From Ctenosaura bakeri (taxonomy: Eukaryota > Chordata > Lepidosauria > Squamata > Iguanidae): DNA of 64,000 bases. Location of the stretch: positions 1 to 64,000 of the forward strand of contig CAOLHI010000399.1 in assembly GCA_948474755.1 (NCBI GenBank), read 5' to 3'. A model generated the notes under the pieces. That model was not told the DNA's origin. It was given only the letters and a program-made list of their open reading frames with translations, and made no database searches. A program made the position numbers and the translations under genes. Of the stretch, positions 34,618-43,379 are shown piece by piece. The stretch's first letter is position 1. Every line of letters starts with the position of its first letter.

Positions 34618-34716
34618 CTTTTGTATATGCTTAAAGCAAGCTTCTTCAGGTTTCTTCTTTTCTGGGATTTCCTCGCAAACAGGCACATACATTCCAATTT
34701 CCTTTTCCTTCTGCAG
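34618..34716 (-). CDS. Possible internal coding exon, unrecognised
   Basis: On the - strand TTATTACTTTCCTTTTTCATAG is a strong acceptor, followed by exactly 99 bases (33 codons, phase 0-0) with no stop, ending CAAAAG|GTACCC, a usable but weak donor. The peptide is Lys/Glu-rich and contains KEKEIGMYVPVCEEIPEKKK and EEACFKHIQK. In this frame the intron-side sequence reaches a stop seven codons after the donor. It is too short for ordinary open-frame listing. The family is unknown to me. Together with 33164-33021 it suggests a - strand gene between the upstream neighbour and PPP1R14C, but no promoter or first exon was found. Confidence 0.3.
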
Positions 34717-35299
34717 CTATGAAAAAGGAAAGTAATAAGAAAATCTGTTGACTGTCACGATGCCATCTGTATGCATACCTGTAAGCAGATGTATTTTGTT
34801 TCATTTATAAGGATGTGGACATCTTTTATTTTTATAGGGAGAAGGTGAGGAATCAATAATGCAGAAAGGTTTTTAAAAACAGCACAGCTGTGATGGACAA
34901 TTAAAGTCTCATAGGCTCTGGTAATATTGATTTTTTCCCCCTGCCCTTGAGCCTTGATGCTATCTTTAAAGAGAAGTGTGTTAACCCTTTGATTTAAGAG
35001 ACAAGAAGGAAAGAGCATTTTTGACACCTGTGCAACATTTATGTCAGTATTACTTCCAAGATGTAGGAGATGCTAAATCCTAAGGGAGTGACTGGAGACA
35101 CTGAACAGGACAGACAGAACCTGAAAAAATATTTTGGCTGTTCTATTTATTTGTTGGTGCTATTGTACAAATCTGGTTGTTTGCAGCTATGCAACACACA
35201 TTTATGTGCACACATAGAAATCTTTTTCTTCTCCCATGTTGGCATGCAAATGCCACATAGTGAATATGAAGGTCTCCCACAGCCTGAGCCAAGATTTAG

Positions 35300-35508
35300 G
35301 GCCCATTATAGTGCTGTTATTCCACTTTAGCAGCCACGGCAACATCCTGTGGAATTCTAGAGTTTGCAGTTTAGTGACATGCAAGAGCTCTCTGGGTGAG
35401 AATTCTAAATGCCCCTGCCTACACTGCAAATCCCAGAATTCCATAGGGTGGGACCATGGCAGTTAAAGTGGAATAATAGTGCTATAAAGGTATAGTGTGA
35501 TAGGGTCC
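35300..35508. mobile_element. Palindromic MITE, family M2
   Basis: Related to M1 but with CCACTTTAGCAGCCACGGCAA and ACCATGGCAGTTAAAGTGG in the sub-terminal arms. Ends GGGCCCATTATAGTGC and GTGTGATAGGGTCC. Centre AAGAGCTCTCTGGGTGAG. Confidence 0.7.
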
Positions 35509-35706
35509 ATAGATGTTGGTCTTCCAAAAGATCTGACCTAAACCCAATTACTGGTGCCAGCTAGAGTAGACCCACTGAATCAACACATATGTAAATTCTA
35601 CTATTACGATGGGTTTCCTTTAGCTGGAACTGGAAATTAGATATCAGCTTCTGCTTTGGAGCAAGGACTTTTCAGCTTGTTCATAAATGGTCTAGGATGC
35701 TTGCAT

Positions 35707-35920
35707 AATACACAGCTGTAACACTATGGTTCCACTTTAACTGCCATGGCAACATCTCATGGAATTCTGATGTTTGTAGTCTGGTGAAGCAGTAGATCAC
35801 TCAGGCTCAGAATTTTAAACATCTCTCCCTAAACTGCAAATCCCAGGATTCCTGAGGATGGAGCCGTGATAGCTGAAGTATATTCATAGCACTATAATTG
35901 TGCAATGTGAAAGGGCCCCA
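35707..35920. mobile_element. Palindromic MITE, family M2
   Basis: CCACTTTAACTGCCATGGCAA and the right-hand GTGATAGCTGAAGT with GTGCAATGTGAAAGGGCCCC define M2. The left end is eroded. It lies 200 bp right of another M2 copy. Confidence 0.65.
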
Positions 35921-36051
35921 AGAGAGTTTAGGATGACCAATGAAGTTGTCAAGTTGCTGATAATTACAATTACAATTATTCATGGCAATAAAAATAGAAA
36001 AGATTGTATATGGCTCCAAAAGGATGTTGTCAAAATGGGTGAATGGTTTAA

Positions 36052-36150
36052 AAGAACATAAGAAGAACCATGCTGGATCTGATCAAACACCAGTCTAGTC
36101 CAGCGTCAGAAGAACTGCCTTCTTAAAAGATATATTCAAAAAAGGCCTCT
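36052..36150. repeat. Reptile repeat fragment (AACATAAGAAGA type)
   Basis: AACATAAGAAGAACCATGCTGGATCTGATCA followed by CAGTCTAGTCCAGCGTC is a widespread reptilian repeat word. The family is unassigned. Confidence 0.45.
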
Positions 36151-37169
36151 TCTGAGGTGCCTGTTGTAACACAGATGTGTGTCATCTTAAAAAAAGAAAT
36201 ATTGGTTTTATGCACATGCAGATTGATGCAAATATAACTGACTGATTAAAGTTCATTATTAATTACTTAAAGTGTATTTAACTGGGTTGAAATCCTAGTT
36301 TTAACATGCTGCCTTAAAAATATTTTCCTATTTCTTATTTTTTAAATTGTTCCTTATCTGTTAAGAGTGTCTCAGGGTTCAGATCTGCTCCTCAGAGGAG
36401 GTGCAAACTCCACCCCCGCAGCCCCACTGCACTCCTAGAGACCATGTAGATTCATCACATCCAGCACTAAGACCAAAGGTCTCCATGCTATTTCGTGGGT
36501 TCTTGGCAGCCTCTCAAATCATCCTCGGGGCCAAAAGAATGAACAGACAACAAGGTAGTCAGGACCATTAGGAAAACCAGTGAAACACCTGATTAGAGGT
36601 ATGTGAATCTATTGAACAGCTGGGGAAAGTATGTAAACATCTGTCCGAACCATAGCTTGGTGGATAGCCAACAATAGACAGAGGCTCCAGGTTCTCACTC
36701 TGTGCCAAAAATAAGTAAGCTTTGTGGCCTGAGGATCAACCTCTCTATGTACACCAGAAAAACTTTTAAAAAAGCTTTTGGGGAAAAAAAAGGATTTTCA
36801 GCTAGAATAAATGATGGAGGGCACATTTTACTCTAGAGATTTCCATGAGCAGCAATACTTATTTTTTAGCATTTTTTTTCCTGTGGGACACCCATGACCT
36901 TTAAGAATAATCTTGGATGATTCATCCAGCCCATGGCCTCCATGATTCCCAGCCCTGCTCTAAGCTTTGCCACAGAACCACTCATTACTGACTGAAAATG
37001 TTGGGAGTTCCAGTCCAGCAACATTTAGAGGCCTTCACAATTCTCACCCTGATCTACACCAATGAGTGATCATTCCTTCTGTTGCCCATGGCTAAATTCA
37101 CTTACAACCGCAAAGGGAAACTGCAGGTGGGTGGAAGACATTCCACCCCTGCAGTGCTTGGAGGAGGGC

Positions 37170-37242
<73 letters not shown>

Positions 37243-37244
37243 TT
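37170..37244 (+). repeat. Compound microsatellite (CTTG)n-(TTTA)n
   Basis: Nine or so GCTT units pass directly into about nine TTTA units. It yields an artefactual Leu/Ala/Cys then Leu/Phe/Ile/Tyr open frame. Confidence 0.95.
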
Positions 37245-38539
37245 TTCAGATGAATTTTTGGTTTAGAAACTCCATGATGGTCTTGGTACATATTTTGGAG
37301 GTAAAACTACTGCATTTTGCATCAATATAAGCCTTTTTTTAAAAAACCTGCTCTGTAATGGAAAAATTGCCCGTAAAAATTAAAAAAAGAAGAAGACATT
37401 TTTGTGGCTGGGGTTGTGTGTGTGGGAGGGGGCCTCAGAAACAGCAAAATAGGGTGTTGGGGGCTGTATATGGCTTCCCTGCCACACTTTCCTGACTTAC
37501 AACAATATATCTATCCCTTTATCCACAAGAATCCTTTTTAATGTAAATTGTGCCTCCATCCTGTTTCCCCTCACTTGGTACTCAGTCTGCATTTCCCACG
37601 GCAGGCACTATACTCTAAGAATTTAGAGAAGTCCAAGGCCAGTTAAATCAAGTGAAGAAAACACAGAATTACTTTGAAGGCAAAAGATGCCAACCAGGGG
37701 TTCTTCAATAGGTGAGAGATTGTATTTAACTGTCTGCCCATTCCCTCTGTGGTGACTGTCCCTCTTGCATCTCTCCTTTTACAGTCAGGAATCTATCAGC
37801 CCCATAACCTCCCAAAGCGAATTTTCCTAATTATTGACTATATAGTACTTACCATACTTTCCGTCCTTTGGGCACCTGCTTTCCTACCTCACCCATACCA
37901 GGCTTCACAAGCTCCATCATGACACTAGATGTCAGTGGCAAGGCTGAGTATTAAGTGGTCCAGCTTCTTGAACTTCACACTGTCATCATGGCCAGGTCCA
38001 ACACCTTATAGATTGGTCAGGTTGTAACCTCAAGGAATGATTGCAGCAGTCTGATGCCTGTGCACACTTTCCCCTGATCTAGTCTTTTGTTTCCACCACA
38101 ACCATCAGCACCAGCCAGGCCTAGACATTTCTGTGCATTAGGCCCTTGGAGAGGAGAAATGGGGACAGGGACCAGTCCTGCACTGCAGCAACATGAGGGG
38201 TAGGGCCATCAATATATCTAAGGTCTAATACAAAGCTTTCTTGAACTGGGGAAATGGACAGAGGGCAGGATAGAAAAGCCCTTTGCCTGGGACTAAGCTT
38301 AGGAGACAGCTGTCAAAAGGCAAAATGATAGCAGAGATGAAATTAACAACCATGCTAAGTGCTCAGGTAAGAAAATTCTAGTTCAGGAGTAGGCAACTTC
38401 TCAGTGTCAGAGGGCCACATTGGACCTGCCCAGCCCATCAAAATTTGGTGGGTTCTGCTGAGGTTCCTATCACTATTGCAATTTTTCTAAAAATACAGCA
38501 GCAATACCTTCCTCTGTCTATGGTCCAGGCAGGTACCAG

Positions 38540-38630
38540 AGTGTACCACAGAACCTCGGAGACAAATAGTGCAGAGCCTGGGAGACAAACTTGCACCATA
38601 GAGCCTTGGAGACAAATAGTGTAGAGCATT
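38540..38630 (+). repeat. Three-unit minisatellite
   Basis: The word CCTNGGAGACAAATAGTG recurs three times at intervals of about 27-32 bp with small changes (38554, 38577 and 38604 regions). Confidence 0.6.
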
Positions 38631-39419
38631 TATTTGCACCAGATTTTCGTGGTTCTCTCTTGTTGTTAGTATTACTGTGATCATAAATGGGGATGGTGAG
38701 GCCTGCAAAAACATGCAGGAATATATGTGCATATAGCTCCCTCGTACCTTACTCCTGTTCTGACAGCTGGATTGCACTCAAAGACAGCATTCTTTACTGA
38801 AGATGCAGCCACTTAAAACCTTATTTCCTGTTGTCATGCAAATTCTTACTTTGTAAGAAGGGAAATAATGTATTTTTACAGTAAATAAAAATATAATTAG
38901 CAAGACACAACGCTCAATAGGAACAGAATAGAGGTGAAGCTATTGATTTCGTATCACTACCACCTAATTATTTCACTATACTTGCTTGAGTATATCAGAA
39001 TGGTAAGAAAAACCTCTTACACGACACAGTGTCTAATCATCACAGCAGCAATTATACCACTAAACAATTTGGTAGTACATGGCTGGCTCTGAAACACTTC
39101 ATTCTTCTCTATCAGCTACTGCCTGCCTTTATCAATGGTGGATTTGCAAAATTGTCCACATTTTTCAGATGAGCAAACATGATATGACATGAAGGATTTG
39201 TTTTTCTCCAAATGTCTGCATTATGCTTATCAAAATTAATAGGAGGCTTTAAAGCAAGCCCACTTCTTAATGCTGTTTCTGGGTTCTATTTCTATTTTTC
39301 TGAGCAGTAGCCTCATTATTACATGTCATTTTTGTTAACACAGTGCATTGCCTGATCTGAGTTGTGGATCTTAATGTTTCATCCATTAAATGGCTAATTT
39401 TAACAATGACAGAATGGTC

Positions 39420-39836
39420 TCATTCAGTGTGTTTCATGGTCTGTATCCACAGCCTTTTCATTATTAACTTGTGACTGTCTAGATTGGAAATGAGACTGCC
39501 TTGACTCTGTTCTTCTGTTATGGAATTTTGTGCTGGCAACAGGCACAGACACACTACAAAATTATCTTGTCCCAATTGTATTGAAATAAATGTGCCACTC
39601 TTGCTAATCTCAATGCAGAATACCTTCAGAATAGATTCTGCTGTGTGACAGATGCATCCTTTTGTTAATTCCCAAACTTTACCCATTACTGCAGAAAAAA
39701 GCCTGTTCAGTGACGTTACACTTGACATGTGAGGCAAGGGCACTTTCCTAACAACTAGATGCTTCATATCTAGTGGTTTCTGAGAACATGTCCCTCCCTC
39801 TTTCCCACTAGGTCTCAACCAAGGGACAGGGAACAT
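39420..39836 (-). other. Unexplained 138-codon open frame
   Basis: The - strand is open from 39836 to a stop at 39420. Within it CAGGCTTTTTTCTGCAG (about 39692-39708) is a plausible acceptor, followed by ATGGGTAAAGTTTGGG and a weak donor AAG|GTATTC. Composition is mixed, not simple-sequence. No family is recognised. It shares strand with the exon-like stretches at 34.7 and 33.1 kb. A chance open frame is equally likely. Confidence 0.2.
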
Positions 39837-39917
39837 GGATTCTGAGAGGTATTCATGTTTTGATGGACATAAGTGAAAGCTGTTTTTCCCACATGAGAAC
39901 TAAAACTGGAGAAAAAT

Positions 39918-40389
39918 TATAGTCCTCTCTCCACATTTGTGGGTTTGACCTTCACAAATTTATTTGCAAGGCATGTGTTTGCCTCCCTCCTCCCATTTTC
40001 TTCCTCCCATCCTTTGCATTCCTCACCCTAGGTTTTCAAGGCTTGTGTTTAAAATGAATTCCCCCCCGCTTTTGGGTGATCAAAGCCTCCCACTGCTGAA
40101 GGTGTGGCCTCTCTGCCATGTGGTTGCACATTCTGCTGTGTATTGGCTCCTTGGTCCTTAGTCAGGTGCTCCTTTTTCAGTATGGCTACCAGAAGCAATT
40201 AGAACACCCCAAGTCCCCTCTTCTCTGTCTGAGGGGAAAGTATCAGTAAGTCTTTTAGGCTGTTTTCCCCCTCTCTCCTCAGAGGCAAAGGAATGGGAGC
40301 GGGGTTGTGGGGGGAGTTATTTGTGGTTTTTCCATTTTTGCAAGGGTTCTGTGTCCTGAACCCTCGCAAATGTGGAGGGACTACTGTAT
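39918..40389. mobile_element. Tigger-like nonautonomous element, copy 2
   Basis: Left TATAGTCCTCTCTCCACATT and right AAATGTGGAGGGACTACTGTA are inverted. GTGGGTTTGACC pairs with GAACCCTCGCAAATG. Same family as 29080-29442, with a longer interior (GGGGAAAGTATCAGTAAGTC region). No transposase. Confidence 0.7.
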
Positions 40390-40399
40390 TTTTTCACAG

Positions 40400-41020
40400 T
40401 ACTAGAACCACGTGGATAGTGTCATTACATAATTTAGCCACTAGGTGACAACGAATGTGGTTGTATTTATAGGGAATCAGGTGCTCTCTGGGTCTGTTCT
40501 GATTTTGTTTTTTCTCATCTGCCTTGTTGACTGATGAGTTCTCTTAGCTTTCCATTAATAGGGATTGTGCCGGAAGGTAAGGGCAAGGCTGGCTTACAAT
40601 GTTTTGTTATCATCTATTGTAATTTACAAGACAGATTATAGTTGCGCTACAATCAGAAAGCAGGCAGTAACTGATATACAAAGCACATAACTCCTGAGAA
40701 ACTGAGATGGATCCAGCCACGCAGACAGATGTTGGAGCTGGGTTTCATGTGTTTATGGAACAACAAAGCAAATAACTCAATGAACTGAGCCAAGTCTTAA
40801 ACCACAAATCAGATCACACATGTGGTCAAAGAAAAAAGGAAGTGGAAATTATTTATTCATCTTATAGATGGATAACACTATCCCTATTTACAAGAGGCAG
40901 TACAAAGACATAATGATATATAGACCCTCTTTGTCATACTTATATTCAGGACAGATACATGCAAACAAACACAGGACAAGACAAAAAAAAATGAACTATG
41001 TCAATGGTGCTCGTCTTTCT
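40400..41020. other. Intergenic DNA, nothing recognised
   Basis: No gene or repeat is seen between the Tigger-like element and the CR1 fragment. Confidence 0.5.
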
Positions 41021-41027
41021 TTGATCA

Positions 41028-41780
41028 GCATAGAATCTTACAAGTGGAAGAGATCACAAAGGCCATCCAGTCCAACCCCTGCCCTGCAGGAATACACTAC
41101 TAAAGCACTCCTAAATGATGTCCATCCAACCTTTGCTTTAAAAAAAAACCAAAGGCGGAGAGTCTGCTATTCTCTGAGACAATGTATTCTGCTGCTGAAC
41201 AGCTCTTACAGTAAAAATGTTTTTCCTAAAGTTCAGCTGGATTCTCTTTTCTTGCAATATCAATCTATTGATTCATGTAAAAGTCTCTGCAGCAACAGAA
41301 AACAAGCTGGCTCCATCTTATATAAGACATCCCTTCAGATATTAAAAGACAGCGATCATGTCTCCTCTCAGTCTTCTCTTCTCAAGGTTCAAGCATATAC
41401 AGCTTCCTAAGTTGTTCCCAATAAAGCTTGGTTCCCAGACCTTTGATCCTCTTGGTTGTCCTTCTCCAGACACATTCTAGCTTGTCAATATCCTTCTTGC
41501 ATTGTGGTGCTCAGAACTGGACACAGTATTCCAGGTGAGGTTTGACCAAAGCAGAATAGAATGGCACTAATACTTCCCTCCTTCAGGGCACTATACTTTG
41601 GTTGATGCAGCCTAGAATTGCACTCGCCTTTTTTTTTTTTTTTTTTGCTGTCGCATCACACGGTTAAATCAGGTTTAGCCTACAGTCTATTAAGATTCCT
41701 AGATTCTTTTCTCACACACTGCTTTCAAGCCAGGTGTCAACCATCGTATATTTGTGCTTTTCAATTTTCCTGCCTAGATG
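41028..41780 (-). repeat. CR1 LINE 3' region, well preserved
   Basis: Reverse complement of squamate CR1: GAAGAGATCACAAAGGCCATC, CAGTCCAACCCCTGCC, CTGCTGCTGAACAGCTC, CTCCAGACACATTCTAGC, GGACACAGTATTCCAGGTG, GATGCAGCCTAGAATTGCA and AAGCCAGGTGTCAACCATC in the expected order. The antisense open frame 40868-41410 (180 codons) is an accident of this repeat. Confidence 0.85.
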
Positions 41781-42108
41781 TAGTAGTAGTAGTTGTTGTT
41801 GTGTATCTTCAAGTCATTTCCAACTTATGACAACCCTAAGGTTCATGGGAGTTTGTGGGGCTGAGAGTATGTGATGCATCCATGGTCACCCAGTGGGTTT
41901 CCATGGTTGAGTGGGGAACTGAACCTTGGGCCATTTCCGCACTACACTCTCATAGCGCGATTATTCCACTTTCAACATCCTATGGAATCCTGGGGTTTGC
42001 AGTTTCGGCCCCTCCTGAAACTGCAAACCCCATGATTCCATAGGATGTTGAAAGTGGAATAATCGCGCTATAAGAGTGTAGTGCGGAAATGGCCCTGGTC
42101 TTCAGGAA
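41780..42108 (-). repeat. Sauria-type SINE split by an M1 MITE
   Basis: TAGTAGTAGTTGTTGTTGTG, ATGACAACCCTAAGG, CACCCAGTGGGTTTCCATGG and GGGGAACTGAACC are followed by the MITE 41929-42094, after which CTGGTCTTCAGG continues the SINE. The head beyond that is missing. Confidence 0.8.
41929..42094. mobile_element. Palindromic M1 MITE, CpG-rich copy
   Basis: GGCCATTTCCGCACTACACT and the reverse complement end bracket a near-perfect palindrome with ATAGCGCGATTATTCC/GGAATAATCGCGCTAT. The centre is shortened to GTTTCGGCCCCTCCTGAAAC. Flanks are TTG and CTG; the SINE consensus has CTG. Confidence 0.9.
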
Positions 42109-42296
42109 TAAGAAATCATACCCTCCAACATTTCACAGATGAAAACTGGGACATGTGTGGCTAAGCAACATTAAAGTGCAGGTAAGATGGAAAAGTTATT
42201 AATGCAGAAGTACACCTGAAGTTAGGACAGGCTGTAGCAGTCTGGTTTTGCCTGAGCCTACCGGAAAGGGCAAGATCCCACTTCCTCCTCTGCTCT

Positions 42297-42719
42297 GTTG
42301 TGTGGCTTCGAGTGGTTTCTGACATGCGGCAACTGTAAGGTTAACCTATTATGGGGCTTTCTTGGCAAGATTTGTCCAGAGGTAATGCGCCTTTGTTTTC
42401 TTCTGAGGCTGAGCAAGTCTGACTTGCCCAAAGTCACCAGTGGGTTTCCACGGCTGAGTGGAGACTTGAATCCTGGGGCCTCTCCACACTACACTCTTAT
42501 AGTGCTATTATTCCGCTTTCAACGTCTTGTGGAACCCTGGGGTTTGTCGTTTAGGGAGGAACCTTTAGAATTCTCAGCCAGAGAACTCTTTGGCCTCAGC
42601 AAACTATAAACTCCAAGATTCCAGAAGATGTTGAAAGTGGAACAATAGCACTACAACACTGTAGCACAGAAAGGCCTCTGGTCTCCAGAGCGTTGTTCCA
42701 AATCACAAACCACCACTAA
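42297..42719 (-). repeat. Sauria-type SINE nested in transposon, split by M1 MITE
   Basis: GTTGTGTGGCTTCGAGTGG, ACTGTAAGGTTAACCTATT, TTTCTTGGCAAGATTTGTCC, GACTTGCCCAAAGTCACC and GAGTGGAGACTTGAATCCTGG lead into the MITE. CTGGTCTCCAGAGCGTTG resumes after it. Confidence 0.8.
42476..42677. mobile_element. Palindromic M1 MITE in SINE
   Basis: GGGCCTCTCCACACTACACT left and GTAGCACAGAAAGGCC right. CTG lies on both sides (42473-42475 and 42678-42680). It is inserted at the same SINE position as 41929-42094. The longer central region keeps AGAGAACTCTTTGGCC. Confidence 0.85.
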
Positions 42720-42880
42720 AGCCGTTTCCGCACTAGCCTGTTATAGCGCTATGATTCCACTTCCAACATCCTATGGAATCCTGGGGTTTGCAGTTTCGGG
42801 AGGGGCCGGCTGGCCCCAGGATTCCATAGGATGTTGGAAGTGGAATCATAGCGCTATAACAGGCTAGTGTGGAAATGGCC
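42720..42880. mobile_element. Palindromic M1 MITE, near-perfect hairpin
   Basis: Arms from GCCGTTTCCGCACTAGCCTG to the matching right end pair almost throughout, around GGGAGGGGCCGGCTGG. Both arms carry a copy-specific change (CACTTCCAACATCC with GGATGTTGGAAGTG). TAGCGCTA is intact on both sides. Confidence 0.85.
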
Positions 42881-43112
42881 AATCTCTTCTGCTCTCCTCT
42901 CCCTCTAGCTGACTGAGTGCAAACTAGTTTTGCACTTTGAACTCCGTTTGCAATAACTGAGGTAGAAACTGAGCCAGACATTGAAGGCAGACGTGGAAGA
43001 AACCGAGCCAGAAATTGGGACATTTTAACAGCAGCTGACAAAGTAGGATGGCAGGATGATGATGATGATGAAGGCCTGTCCCTACCAAACCGGGAGGAGG
43101 GGACGGAACCCG

Positions 43113-43370
43113 CTCGTGAACTTTGTCGCGACACAGGACTCCTTACCCATTTCCGCACTAGCCTGTTATAGCGCGATGATTGCACTTTCAACATCCTCTG
43201 GAACTAGCCTGTTATAGCGCGATGATTGCACTTTCAACATCCGTCCGGCCCCTCCCGAAACTGCAAACCCCAGGATTCCAGAGGATGTTGAAAGTGGAAT
43301 CATCGCGCTATAAGAGTGTAGTGCGGAACTGGTACCACTCGTGAACTTTGTCGCGATACAGGATTCCCTT
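43113..43370 (+). repeat. 33-bp direct repeats flanking an M1 MITE
   Basis: CTCGTGAACTTTGTCGCGAC at 43113 recurs as CTCGTGAACTTTGTCGCGAT at 43338, each followed by ACAGGAYTCC. The two 33-bp units differ at about three positions and enclose the MITE 43145-43336. Confidence 0.85.
43145..43336. mobile_element. M1 MITE with internal tandem duplication
   Basis: ACCCATTTCCGCACTAGCCT to TGTAGTGCGGAACTGG. A 40-bp part of the left arm (ACTAGCCTGTTATAGCGCGA...CAACATCC) occurs twice, at 43157-43196 and 43203-43242. CpG-rich, and it ends about 45 bp before the CpG island proper. Confidence 0.85.
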
Positions 43371-43379
43371 CCTCTCTAA

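Larger units (their letters stand above)
36160..39400. other. Intergenic DNA with simple repeats
   Basis: It holds the microsatellite at 37170 and the minisatellite at 38540. 37860-38130 has moderately high GC, and its - strand contains short coding-like words broken by stops, possibly an old processed copy. No gene is recognised. Confidence 0.35.
42118..43092 (+). mobile_element. CATACC-ended DNA transposon, copy 4, triply interrupted
   Basis: CATACCCTCCAACATTTCACAG at the left gives the intact family TIR. The left part runs to about 42297 and the right part resumes at 42881 (CTCTTCTGCTCTCC, GACTGAGTGCAAACTAG, GCACTTTGAACTCCGTTTGC, AGAAATTGGGACATTTTAA), ending near GTCCCTACCAAACCGGGAGG. The gap is filled by a SINE containing an M1 MITE, then a second M1 MITE. 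Confidence 0.7.

Noticed and set aside
37062..37330. Hydrophobic open frames with Leu-Ala-Cys and Tyr-Leu-Phe-Ile repeats
   Set aside because: Translation of the CTTG/TTTA microsatellite, not a membrane protein.
37860..38130. Possible processed pseudogene on the minus strand
   Set aside because: Only short coding-like words between stops in changing frames, not enough to support a call.
40868..41410. 180-codon + strand open frame, one of the longest outside the CpG island
   Set aside because: Most of it is antisense to a well-preserved CR1 3' region. The reading is an accident of the repeat.
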